The notes beneath the pieces were generated by a model. The model had not been told where the DNA came from and did no database searches. It worked only from the letters and a program-made list of their open reading frames with translations. DNA of 64,000 nucleotides from Archilochus colubris (taxonomy: Eukaryota; Chordata; Aves; Apodiformes; Trochilidae), in the NCBI GenBank assembly GCA_023079485.1, contig CM041084.1, positions 129,716,792-129,780,791 of the forward strand, written 5' to 3'. This document shows, piece by piece, positions 46,625 through 59,200 of the stretch. A program made the translations under genes and the position numbers. Every line of letters starts with the position of its first letter. Positions within the stretch are counted from its first letter, which is position 1.

Positions 46625-49600
46625 ACATAAAGAAGATGGAGGAAACATTCTAATTTCCTCAGAGCAGAGAAATTTATTCCTTTATAGACCTCTTATATCA
46701 CTGTAATGATACTAACTGGAGACATGTATTAACTAGTGATTAGAAAAGGAGTTTTTTTTAAAAAGGAAGACATAACAATTAGTGACTGACTACCACTTGC
46801 AATGTGACAGGAGTTCATATCCCTAGTATATGTCTGTCCCATTGATGAGCTTTTCCAAAGCCAATAAACTGAATCCTAAGTATGTTTTTGTAATTCAGCT
46901 GCTGGTTTAGTATGTTTCCTGCATTAGTTTCAGCAGCCACCTTAGTTTATCATGTGACTGAAAATCCAGCCTGTTTTTGAGTTATCCCTTATTGAATTTT
47001 TACTTCAGATCTCTTGTATTTGAGGCCGATAGGCAATAATTTTGCTGGAAGTGGAGGCAGACTGCTTTCTTGCCTTCTTTAATTTTAATCCAGTGGGTGG
47101 AAAGACTTGTGCTTAGTGTGGTTGGATTCAAGCTGAGAGAAATGAACTTTCCTACCATCATATTCCATGTTTTTTCATGCAGCCTTTGATGTTTACTCTT
47201 GCTGTCTCACAGCTGATCAAGTTTCTACAACTGTCCCAACAAGGCCACTGCTTTTCACTTCCTTGTTGCTTCACAAATCAGTATTATTATTCACTTGAAA
47301 CACTACTAATTTTAAGTCTAATAATCATAATTTTAATGCCTAAATGTAACAAAACAAACTGAATTATTTAAAACCAATCAAGTTTAGAGCTCCTAACATC
47401 TATGCTCCTAACATCTTGCTTTCTTTGCTTCAAAGGTTGTTTTTGGTTTTTTGCAAGATTTTTCCTTTTAGATATTTCTTTGAGTTCAGTAATTATTTTT
47501 GTTCCTGTAATGATGTATTTCTTTTTGCTTTGTTGTATATAGCTTAATGGTATTGTTCCGTTCAAACACAGACTGCATTGAGAAATCAGAGTGGACATCT
47601 ATTTTTTGTTAATTTTCTAAGACACATTGAAGCTTGTGCTTTGCCAGTGTCATTTTGCTTTTATAACTGTTTGGAGGAAATCTGGTTTTTTTTCTAAAGT
47701 TTTCATATAATTAATACTTTGCAAACACTTTCCATCACTGAACATTTCAATTCCAGAACTGATAATAAAACAATTATAGACAAGTCAGTTTTGAAATGTT
47801 TGTGTTGCTCTCTTCTAATACCATGTGTAAAATTTTCAGAAAGAGAAAATTAAAATTAAACTTTTATTCATAAGGAAAAAAGTTGTTGAATCTTTAAGTT
47901 CACTGTTTTCTCACATGTAATAAATTGTATGATTAGCAGTGGCAGCTGCCACTGCTGAAAATCCAGCTGTGTAAGAGAGGACATGTCAGGCAACCTTTAG
48001 TGAAGCCTATGGAAGAGTAGAAGAGGTTCTGAAGACATCAGTCTTGGAGATGTTCATTCCAAAGGGGGTTTAATTATTATTGTAATAATAATTAACTTTA
48101 TCATCTGGCACAAGTAACTTTGTTACTGTCTGAAGACTGAAAATGGTGTTAGCATTCAGAGACACAGTATGACTCTTTATTGTGAGTAGTAGTGACGTTG
48201 CCTTCTCCCCGCATGCTCCATTTAGAGTTTCAGTATTTGTTGTTAAGAAGCTAGACATGGTTTCCCCTATCCAGCACTAGTTGCTTGAATATTAAGAAAA
48301 ATTATTAAAACTGTAATTTTCTTTAGGTTGATACGCAAGATCAGATTAAGTAGAAACATGGATTTGTAGATGAAGGCTTTGTTCATGTCAAATATAAACC
48401 AGCACATATTTTCTGTTTGCCTAAGAGCAAAGGTGTGCAAATGCTGACTGAACTTGCTTAGGCATTTAACTTCTGTTCAGGTTATTCTAAGGCACAGTTG
48501 CTGGGTTCTAGTAGCACATTACTAGTTTTGTTATTTTGGAAAAAATGAACGAACTGTATTTTACTGTACAGGATATGAGTAATAACAAAAGTTAAATTTT
48601 TGGAAACATTTTGCAGGTTCCAGCTTTGCAGTTGGGGACTCTATATAAATTTCTGGAGCCAGCTGTTCACCACTATATTCTTTCAGTCATTCTGAGGTGT
48701 TGATTTTAAAAGAATGAGTTGCTATTTCTAAAGTCTGCAAACTGAAAATATTTCATAGCAGGCCTGTGAACTTATATAGATTGGTTATACTGGTGCCTAT
48801 GCACAGTGTATAATAAGGACCAATTCATGTTTTCATTCAAAAATAGTGAAGAAAACTGTTTTCTTTAACGGTACGCCAGATTTATCCAAGTATTTCAGCA
48901 AGTCTGTATTACAGTTTGTCAGCAAACTGGGTACAACCAAAGTGTATTTAAAAATCATTTAATTAGGACAGATTCATTTTCACTCCATGCCACTACACAG
49001 CAAGACTTGCTTGTTCATATTTCCTTCAATTTATTCTGGAACTTGTCCAAGTTCAGCTTTAATGAGTAGCCTATCCTGCTAGTTGCATTAGGATTTATTT
49101 TCCCCCAGAGAAGTGTTTGAATTGGTAGTTTTTTTAACCTGTTCAGTTAAATGAACATATGTTCAGAACTGCATCTTAACTCTTGAGTGTAAAGATTTGA
49201 GAAATAATTATTTCTATTATTATAATTTTAAAGTGTAGTTTCACTAGTAGTTTTACATTCCAACTGTGTATGATAACTGTTTTAATACGGTGATGAGTTT
49301 TGATAGAAAGTTACATTCAATTCTTTAATACAAATTAAACGATACAATACAGAAATACAGACCTAACTTGGTTTACTGAAGAAAAATATTTGTACTAGTA
49401 TTTTCACATATTGCTTGACTATATCTCTTGGGTCATAAAACTTGTTTAAGTATAACGCACTCCCTTATTAATGATGGATTTTCTGTATTAACAGGTGCAG
49501 TTTGGTAGCGAACTTGTATTTTTATTTCTTTTAAATGCATTATTTGTGTTTCAAAACTATTATAATAAATTCTGAATTATAAATGTACTTTCATCACTAG

Positions 49601-50711
49601 CCAGGTCCAGTTAAAATTTCCTTTAAGCAACATTTGCTGCACAGATGGTACAATACTTCTCCCTGCCTTTTTTTTTTTTTTCTCTAAAAAAGGATTTATT
49701 TTCTTCAACTTCCCATTTCTCCAAAGTTACCTGAAAAGGACCACTAGACTTTATTCCTATGGGATTTTTAAAATTCAATGAGCAGAATTTGCATATTGTT
49801 ATAAAAAAGCTTTAACGTACTGTTATTACCCATAGGGACTATTTTATGTGAAAATTATAAGTTTTAAATTCAGCATAGTTCAGTACAGTAGCTGTAATTA
49901 TTTCATTAAATGAGAGGTCACTTGTAAAGCAAAATCTTTTCCACTGTCATTGTATGCTGCAGTTATCACACTTCCCCCTAAACTACATGTATTTGTTAAT
50001 ACAAATGTGTTCTTTTAGATGGAATTATTGTGGAGATAGGTTCATCCTGAATTTTGCTGAAAAAATTTTCCTACCTTTTTAGTTCCTTCCCAGTTTTACA
50101 CTGGGGAACCTGTCTTTTGAAATATTTAGTTCTAATCTTGCAAAATAATATTCAGAATAAAGAGGGAAAAGCAGAAAATACAAGTTATCTGAAAGGATAA
50201 TTAAAGAAATAAGAACAAAAATGAAAAGTGCAGAAAGGAAAACTGTTACAGTGTACTTCTGCAATGACATAAATAATAAAAGATCACGATTTGTGGCTTG
50301 AAAAGGGAATACTAGGAAACATTCTGATTGATATTGCTACACATAACATTTCTTTTTGTACAATATCTGCAGAAACTTTGTTAGCGTGCTTATCCAGTTT
50401 TCCAGCTCATGGTAGCAGTCAAAGATTTGTGTTGTCTATGTAATCTTGAGTTTTAAAATATTTTTTTTATTTACTGCATTTATAGCAGTTTTAAAGGGAT
50501 GGGTTTTCCTAAATGCAGACTCACCTCATGCTCAATCCTTTACTTAAGTGAATCTTTTCTGCTTAAACTGATAAATCAGAGTTTGGGCTTACATGCTAGG
50601 AAATTGTAGGAAACCAAATAAAAATTTTAACATCAGACCAGCATTAGAAAAGGCCACAATGTTGAAGTCTCTACCTTTTCATGGAACATAGACCTTTCCC
50701 TTCTACTGACT

Positions 50712-51035
50712 ATCATAGAATCATAGAATCATAGAATCGGCTGGGTTGGAAGGGACCTCAGAGATCATCGAGTCTAACCCTTGATCCACTACCGCTGCAG
50801 TTCCCAGCCCATGGCACTGAGTGCCACATCCAGTCTCTTTTTAAATATCTCCAGGGATGGAGATTCCACTACTTCCCTGGGCAGCCCATTCCAATCCCTG
50901 ATCACCCTCTCCATAAAGAAATTCTTTCTAATATCTAACCTAAACTTCCCTTGGCACAACTTAAGACCATGCCCTCTTGTCTTGTTGAAAGTCGTCTGGG
51001 AAAAGAGACCAACGTCCACCTGGCTACAACTCACA
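50712..51035 (-). mobile_element. CR1 LINE, 3' fragment
   Basis: Antisense CR1 with an intact 3' tail (three AATCATAG units, 50712-50738) followed by GGCTGGGTTGGAAGGGACCT. The minus strand still reads [20 protein letters not shown] and [14 protein letters not shown], the C-terminal end of CR1 ORF2. It is truncated near the [18 protein letters not shown] region. It is a good-quality copy with few disruptions. Confidence 0.92.
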
Positions 51036-51826
51036 GCCTTCTTACAAGCTGTGGCATGAAAGCTTCATCACAGCAGTAACTTTGTTTTGCATATGTACAT
51101 TTGCAGAGAGTTCTCTTTGTGTATCTGAGCAGCTGAAGCAGGAGATGTTTTATTTAGTTGTGTCCACAAGAGAGTGATTTTCATGTGGTGTCTTGTGTGT
51201 GTTATGTGGTAGAATTGTCAGAATATGTTTCAGGCTGATAGTTCCTTTTGGCTGTCTATCTGACTCAGTGTTTTTCTTCATTTTTTTTTAACCAGACAGC
51301 ATCTTTTCCTACTTGGCTGACTGAGTACTAGTATGTTTTTCAGCTTTTGTATTGTTTCTCCTTAAAGTAATTCTAATTTTTGAACTAGCTATTTTTTTAA
51401 AATGTAGATAAAAAAAATTTTTTACATGACTTTCTTGCACCAACTGATTTCAAATGTGTTTGGATGCATTCTTTTCTTGGAGACCACATTTAGTATTTGT
51501 ACTTTTTTGGGGAAGAACATTGGAAAGGTGTGTGGTGTGTTTGAACTTGAAATTAGAGACAGGAAGACCTTGAGGAATTTTGTAAAGATGGTTCTTTCCA
51601 CTTACACCTGCTTTGCTGCAGTTGATAGTGCCATTACTTCAGGCAGCAAGGTTGGCATGTGGTCTTCTTATGTACTCTAGAAAGATCTTTTAGAGCTGGC
51701 AGCAGAAAAGGTAGGTAGGAGATAGTTCCCTCAAGCAAGAAAAATTTATTTTTTTCTTGTTCTAACTCACTGTTTGGTGTCATTGACTGCTATTAAAAAA
51801 ACACGTGCAAAACAAACAAAAAATTG

Positions 51827-51895
51827 CAACACCCAAAACCAACCAACCAACCAAAAAACAAACAAACCAACCCAAACAAACCCACACCAAAAAAA
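51827..51895. repeat. A/C-only tract
   Basis: Sixty-nine bases of only A and C, with AACCAACCAACC and AAACAAACC runs, extended by further A/C-rich sequence to about 51922. It is the complement type of the T/G tracts. Confidence 0.88.
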
Positions 51896-51963
51896 TCCCA
51901 AATAAACCCAAACCAACCACAGACAAGGCTAACACAAGATCTCATCTGGAAAGACCTCTCTAA

Positions 51964-52299
<336 letters not shown>

Positions 52300-52598
52300 T
52301 AGTCTGTGTGAAACAACTGAAGTTTGAGTCTGAGAAACAAAATAAGATGGTCTTAGGACCCTGAGGGCTCTGAGAGGGGTGGAACACAGAGGGGGTCAAT
52401 CTTTCCTGCCCATACTCTACAGACAGACCCCAAGCCCCACTCACTTTTGCTTGCTCCTTGCTCAGCTGCTGTTCCCCTCTGCTCCTTTACCACCAGCTCA
52501 CTACATGCTCTTCAGAATCCACATCCATTGGGTGTTGGGAAGAGACTCATGGAGCCCTCTCCTGAGTTGGAGAACTCAAGTTGCAAAGAACCTTTGCA

Positions 52599-52641
52599 AT
52601 GCTTGGTTTAAAATCATCCTTTTTCTTCGTCTCAGCTTCCA
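52599..52641. repeat. Dispersed 43-bp motif, copy 1
   Basis: Begins ATGCTTGGTTTAAAATCATC and ends GTCTCAGCTTCCA. The same 43-base sequence with four substitutions and no gap is found at 55213-55255. It is followed by a TAATAAA. It may be part of an unnamed interspersed repeat. Confidence 0.6.
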
Positions 52642-53353
52642 ATTTCTAATAAATGTAGCAAATCAATTTGTTCCTTGGTTTCAGGTAATAGTGTATGATT
52701 AGAAAGAAAAAGTAACTGATTTTGCTGTAATTATGTGAGAGATTTCATCACGGAAGAGCTTTTATCCCCAACAATGTCCTTTGTCTTACACTGCCCTCCA
52801 GATAAAATGCATCTGAAAAATGTAGGAATCCCTTAATAAGTCAGACAGATACACAGAATATGAGGTGGAATATGGAATGTGGGTCTTTTTGGATTTTGTT
52901 TTAAGAATATTTTCTATAGGTTGTTTGGATCACTGGGCATATTTAGCGATTCACTGTAGCTTTAAAATTTTTTTCAGAAAATTCATTTTTTTCTTTATTT
53001 TTAATAACTGCTCAATTTTATGAGTAGCTGTTACTTTGGTAAGACCACTTGGAAATTACTTTTATGAAAATTTCTAAAACCAAGAGATAGTTGAATTAAG
53101 AGATTGTATTTTTCCTTTCATGTTTGGAAGGGACATGCAAAGTAGCACATTACATAGCAGAAGTCCTACCTAGAGTGAATTTAAATATAAGTAGAATCAG
53201 CTATTACAAGGAAAAAACCAACAGGCACACAGTTCCAACCATCATACAAAATAACTACTTACAGTGTGGTATTCTGTGACCAAGGTTTTAAATCTTGACT
53301 TTTATGCACCAACCTAATGATTTTCTTTTTTTTCCTCTCTATATTTTGAACAG

Positions 53354-53538
53354 GACCAAGCGAGCTCATGTCCCACTAACAGAATGCATATTTGAGCTTC
53401 CTAATTTGACAATTCAAGCAACTAGAGCTCAAACCCTTCTGCTACAATCCATTTATCAGAGCTGGTGTCATCCTGTTGGAAATGTCAGTTCAGTGATAGT
53501 AAATGAAGCTTTGCTGAATGAGATTTTCCAAACTTCAG
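53354..53538 (+). CDS. VPS13B: VPS13B exon 17
   Basis: Encodes residues of about 778-840, completing the Trp of exon 16 and running TKRAHVPLTECIFELPNLTI, QATRAQTLLLQSIYQSW, then a less conserved NVSSVIVNEALLNEIFQTS. It is 185 bases long, enters in phase 2 and leaves in phase 1. The acceptor TTTTGAACAG has only a modest pyrimidine tract nearby, with the main T-run further upstream. Donor CAG|GTAAAT. Past the donor the frame stays open to a TAA at 53688-53690. Confidence 0.96.
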
Positions 53539-53950
53539 GTAAATATGTGATGTTTTTTGTGAAGTATTTATTATGTTTCAGAGCATTGCTAGTGAATGTG
53601 CCTACAACTATATCCTTTAAATCCAGGTTTTTACTAACAGTAGTTAACAGACAGAATGATTCTGTGTGTACATGGGTATTTATAGCTTAAGCTTAAAATC
53701 CAGGATGTAAGCTAAGCTATGAAGCTTCACTCCTTGGCACTGATTTCTGAATGCATTTAATTTTCCCATACAGGATAATTTTTCCATGCTTCCCTCATGT
53801 GAAACATTCACCTTTGCTGCCTTATATGGTGTGGTGTTGTTTTAAGATCATTCAGAGGTGAAGCTGTTTGAGGAAATATAAATACTGGATTGTTAAGGGC
53901 CATACATTTAATTTTTTGAGGTCTGCAGATGTTTCTCATACAATTTTATA

Positions 53951-53956
53951 AATAAA
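53951..53956 (+). promoter_or_regulatory. VPS13B: Candidate intronic polyadenylation signal
   Basis: A canonical AATAAA lies about 260 bases after the TAA that closes the exon 17 read-through frame. Another is at 54231-54236. Such hexamers are common in AT-rich introns, so this is only suggestive of an intronic terminal exon. Confidence 0.25.
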
Positions 53957-54446
53957 TTTTACCTAACTACTGTGAAATTGCTGAAGATCTGCCAATATCA
54001 GTGATGATGATATAAATAATGAAGTTGGTTGCCTGTCATCCTTTTGCAAAACACCCATGGGTTTTGTGAGGAAATTATAAATTTTGACCAGCTTACAGAG
54101 AAGACTACAGACTTCAAGTGCATGAAGGTCATTCAGAAGAAGATAACATTTTTTTTTGTTATATTTCTAGGCAGGCTAGAATAATTTAGATCTTCTTATT
54201 GTTTAGACCCATTGTTGTTTATCTGTTGTGAATAAACACAAAAATAATTGAGATGTTTTAGAATCTCCCATCAGTAGCAGTCTTGAAAAATGTGATAGGA
54301 GAATGGTTCAGATTTAGTAAATCTTGATTTGCAGCAGAATAGTAGATTAGACTATCACTGGAAGTCTTTATCAGTCCTTCTATTTTTTTTTATTTTTTTA
54401 TTCCTATTTTCCTTTTTCAGTCCTGTCATTTTTTTAAAAGATAAAT

Positions 54447-54581
54447 ATAGAATCATAGAATCATAGAATAGGCTGGGTTGGAAGGGACCTCAGAGATCAT
54501 CGAGTCCAACCCTTGATCAGCTACCGCCACAGTCACTAGACCATGGCACTGAGTGCCATATCGAGTCGCTTTTTAAATATA
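54447..54581 (-). mobile_element. CR1 LINE, short 3' fragment
   Basis: Antisense CR1 of about 135 bases with its AATCATAG tail (54447-54470) and the sequence GGCTGGGTTGGAAGGGACCT. It has the same TTGATCAGCTACCGCCACAG feature as the copy at 28090. It runs into an AT repeat at 54576-54601, where the CR1 sequence CTTTTTAAATAT passes into ATATATATTTTTAAATATAT. Confidence 0.9.
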
Positions 54582-54601
54582 TATATTTTTAAATATATAT
54601 A
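54576..54601. repeat. AT-rich simple repeat
   Basis: Duplicated TTTTTAAATATATATA units directly at the truncated end of the CR1 fragment, probably generated from its AAATAT sequence. Confidence 0.75.
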
Positions 54602-55212
54602 GGTTGATCTGATGATGCAAAAGAACTCTTGTTGGAAATAATTGCTTTTTAAGAGCTTTGATTTTTTTCTTCTTTCCCGAAAGCCACTTATCCTCTTAAT
54701 TCCTTGATTCTTGTGGATCACGTAAAGATGAAATTATGAGGTTTTATTTTCAAGGACTGGGAGTTCTGAAGGTAGCAGGTTCATGATCCACACCTTAGAG
54801 AAATGTGGAAATACAATCATTTGGTCATTCCAGATATCTTAGGGTTTGTGGTTTGTGCAGTTCCAAAGTAGCCTGTTCCATCTACTATGCTTCAGTCCTT
54901 GAGTTCAATGAGTGTTAATACAACCATGCTAACAATACATCTGCAGAAATCTGTAGCACACATTTAAAGTGCTTAAATATAGTAACCCAATGCTCTAGTA
55001 CACTTGTCTTGATATTCTTTTGTTTGTGGCTTAACACTTGACCTGGTAAATTTTATATTTCTTTATTTGTACTTCTCATTAACTATATGAGGGCAACATT
55101 GAGGTCAAGGCTATAAAATGGTTGCTGTCTACCATTTTGCCCTCATCTTTAGGTTGGTTGAGTCTGCAAGTCTTCTACCTTTCATTAAAATACCTTTTTA
55201 AAATTTGGTATT

Positions 55213-55255
55213 ATGCTTGGTTTAAAGTCATCCTTATACTTTGTCTCAGCTTCCA
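55213..55255. repeat. Dispersed 43-bp motif, copy 2
   Basis: Begins ATGCTTGGTTTAAAGTCATC and ends GTCTCAGCTTCCA, matching 52599-52641 at 39 of 43 positions without gaps. The flanks of the two copies do not obviously match. Confidence 0.6.
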
Positions 55256-55734
55256 CATATTTTAACAATAACTTGCATGTGTGTAAACTTCTAGAAAAAA
55301 TCTGACTGTAATTTTATAGGGAAGTAGAAGTCTTCTTATTTTCTCCCTTTGTTCTTTGGCTTTTTCTGACTATTGTTTCTTTGACACTGTAATATTCTTG
55401 CAAGAAAAATGGACAATACAGCTAACAGTCACCTTACCTGCATTTTATCCTATTTCCTTGGAATGTTATCATTGAAGTTAGATGGGTTTTTTGTTTGGTT
55501 TTGGTTTGGTTTTTTTTTCCCTATTGTTACAAGAATCAAACCATGTGGTTCATGAGCAGTGTTGCCCAAATTACCTTCCACCTTTACTCTTCCAAACTTT
55601 TAAAAGCCATCTTTCTAACTAATGAGAGGTTCAGCAGGATAGCTGTATATCCAGATTCTTTCCCACTGTTAAATAAAAAAAGCCCTGTCCAGACATCACA
55701 TTATTGTTAAAAAAAAAACTGCCTAAAGTCTGAA

Positions 55735-56272
55735 CTATATGAAGTTTAAAAATATCAAGTGCAAGGTTCTGCACACAGGTCTGGGCCATTTCAAGCACGT
55801 ATACAGGTTGAGCAGAGAATGGATTGAGAGGAGCCCTGAGGAGGTGGACTTAGGGGTCTTGGTTGCTAAGAAGTTCAACATCAGCCAGCAGCAAAAATTC
55901 AGCACTTGCACCCCTGAAAGCCAGCTGTATCCTGGGCTGCTACAAAAGCAGGATGGGCAGCAGATCAAGGGAGGTGTTTCCTACCTTGTGCTATCCTGAC
56001 ACCCCACCTGGAGTACTGTGTCCAGTTCCATAGCCCCCAACACAACAAGGACATGGAGCTTTTGGAAGAAATTCTTTAGTGTGAGGGTACTGAGATAGTG
56101 GAAGAGGTTGTCCAGGGAAGTTGTGGATGCTCCCTCCATGGAAGTGTTCAAGGCCAGATTGAATGGGGCTTTGAGCAGCCTGGTCTAGTGGGGGGTGTCC
56201 CTGCCTATTGCAGAGGGATTGAAACTAGTTGCTTCTTAAGGTCCCTTCCAACCCAACCCATTCTATGATACT
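55735..56272 (+). mobile_element. Old CR1 LINE, 3' half
   Basis: Sense-oriented CR1 with KCKVLHTGLGHFKHVYRL, then EEVDLGVLVAKKFNISQQQ in one frame. It continues through nucleotide motifs such as CACCTGGAGTACTGTGTCC, GGATGCTCCCTCCATGGAAG and AAGGTCCCTTCCAACCC, and ends in ATTCTATGATACT. It has many substitutions and internal deletions, so it is older than the antisense copies and probably of another subfamily. Confidence 0.88.
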
Positions 56273-59200
56273 ACATATTATTGTTACATACTACAACACC
56301 GTGATTTTTTGTCCTTTGCAAGCTGAAAATGTTCTTTTGTGACCAAATTGTCCCCCCTGCTATAGAAGTGTTCTAGTTACCCTTCCAGATGTCCTCTGCC
56401 AATTTTGAGTATGTATTTAGACTTCAGATAAACTTCTATAGTTTACTGCTTGCACACAGCCAGTTTCAAATGTGTATACCATTTGTTTACATAGCCTATA
56501 TCTATTTCAAGAGCCTCTATCTTTATTACTGTTTTTTGTGTGGTGTTGAAGAGAGTTACTAGACTGAAACAATTCTTGCTGAGGTCCTAATGTCTTTACT
56601 GAGGCTTTACACCAGGTGGTTTCTCTGTGTGGTGTGCCTCCATAAAATACTGATTTGGTATTGCTTGAAGTCAAAAGTGATACCACAAGCCATTGTAGCC
56701 TCTCAGCATACATCTTTTTTTATAATGATTTATGGTCTGTAGTTGTATGCCTTTTCCAAGACAGCCATCTCCTTCAGTTTTAAAACTGCCTCACTGAAAC
56801 CGTGCTTGCAGTACGGGCTAAGATGTACTGTAGGGAAAGAAGAACAGATGAGCTAGGAGGAAAAAAGAAGGAAAAAACTGAGGAAGGAAAAAGGGAGAAA
56901 GAGGATGACCTGATTAAAAGGGAAGAGAGATGCAGGGGAAGACAAAGCAAGGAGAAGCACACAGAAAGTGTTAAATTTGAGAAACATGTAATATTAAGAG
57001 CCAAAACTTAATTGGAAGTACTGATAAACGAGTTGCAGGAGGAGTAAAGAACATCAGAAGAATATGTGACTATTGCCTTTTGACATGCTTTGAATAGTCT
57101 CAGACATTACAAAGTTCTTTTTGGGAACCTGTCTGCTTGGTAACTGCTGCAAGTTTCTCTAAATGCAGTTTTAAAAGGACACTCTGAATGGTGTATTTCC
57201 ACAAAAAAAGGAGCAAAATAATAGCTAGTATCTGAGATTCTGCCCCATGATCTCACCTGGAGTATGAATGTTTCTCTGCTCCAAAACGTCCTTCAGAACT
57301 AGTTTAGAGATTGAGAACAAATTCTCAAGCTGTTCCCTGTAAAAATTCTTGCTGGGAATAGATTAATGGAATACTAGGAAAGGAAAATTACTTATGTTCC
57401 CCACCTACCTTTGTCCCCCTGCTGTGCAGAAGCATTTTGCCATTTGGAGGAAAACACTTTCCTCAAGTTTTTCATAGTCTATTGGTTATTAGAATTTCTG
57501 TCTTCATCATGTAGTCCAAGAGTTTATCTTTTGGTGAATTTGGGCAAAGGCAAGCTGTCTGAAAAAAACAAGTTTTTCAGTCTCAAAAGCAAGTTGTGTG
57601 TGTTTGCTTTCTGACAGCTTAAAAAAGAAGTGCTTTAGTATTTGAAATTTGTATTTGTAGTATTTATTTGTAAGGTCTGTTACCTTGAAACTACTAGTAA
57701 AAAAATGTGTATAATGAATTTGTGGAGGACAGCTAAAAAGAGTATTTTGTGAGTCTTCAGTCCACACGTATCTCTTTGGAAATCTATGTTTCAGTTTTAT
57801 TTTGTAATACTTTTGGTATATAAGCACAAGTGTGTGTTACATATAACTTAAACAACTTTAGTTCTTGTGCTTCCTCATGCTTGTGAAACATCCCAGTTTT
57901 GCATTTCATCAGCTATAAATGTGGAAGCAAACATGCATCTGAAGTGCATCATGCATTCTAGACTTTTGCAGTCAGGTGTACTGATGTAATAACATTCTAC
58001 AATTACAAATTTTTATTTTTTTTTTACAAAAATAACTGTGCAAAATACCTGAATTTTAGAAAAACAGTGCAAGTTAAGATCTTTCAATGACTGAGCATAA
58101 TTAATACTATGGAGTGATTTTCCTGTGTATTTTTTCATTATTTGGTAGTAGGTACCTGAAGCACTCAGCTTCTAACCATTTCAGCCTGCCAAGAAAACAT
58201 ATATACAGTCACACATGGCTTTAGTTTACTCTGGAAAACTGGAACTTGCTACCACTTTTTCCTTGTCCTATTCAGGTAGTTCATTATTTTGTTGACAGTT
58301 CGGTTCCATTAATCTGGTATTTTTGAGAAAATTGCTTGCAGACCTTACATTTCTCTATTGAAGGTGATCAAATAGGCATTTGAATCCCTCATGTAAATGA
58401 TGTCTTAAAGTTAAAATAAAATCTACTTTCCAGAAAGTAACTGTAAAACTATTTTATGCAAGATTTCATGTGGGATACCTTAATGGCTGAATAATAAATT
58501 TTACCTCATAAAAATGAAATTCAATAATACAGTAGCTTTCTCAGCGCAGTAGCATCTGGTTGAATCTCAGGAGAGCCAATATTTTCCAACTCATTAGGAT
58601 CATGTCGTTCTGTATGTCGTCAACATTGACTTAGCCAAGCTACCTTTACTTACATAACCGCCAAACTATTAAATAGGTCTCTTGTGGAGTGAAGTCAAAT
58701 ATTCCTCTTATTTTGCTTTTGCCTTGGAAGAAGAGAAGAAAATGTACATACTGTAACATTTAAACATCTGGTCTAAACCACATCAGGGTAGCACTGAGGA
58801 AAGTAACAGGATTCAGTATTCTTCCCAGGTGTACATATAAAAAAGGGTTGTGGAGCTGCTGCATGGTTCTTTTAACCACTTAGGAAAACAACTTGAGTAA
58901 GCAACTTGCCTTTCTGATACTCCTGTTTTTTAAAATACTCTTACCTTCTTGCTCCCCTGCCACCAAGCCCCAAAACACAAAACCAGCAAAAGCCCAACAT
59001 TTCAAAGTTTAGTGGTAGTGCAGGTTGTTAAGCTCTGTGTCTTTGCAACATATTGGCATTTAATATCTGTTTATTTCACATAATGTGACCAATTTTGCTG
59101 TTATTTTTGAGCAGTATGGCTTAATTTTTCTGTTTAAAATCAAAGTGTAAGAGGGTATTCTTTTAAGTAATTACTTGGGAGTGGCAGGGCACAGCTATAT

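Noticed and set aside
57507..57827. 106-codon minus-strand open frame in intron 17
   Set aside because: Lys/Phe/Tyr-rich product typical of AT-rich DNA; no recognisable domain.
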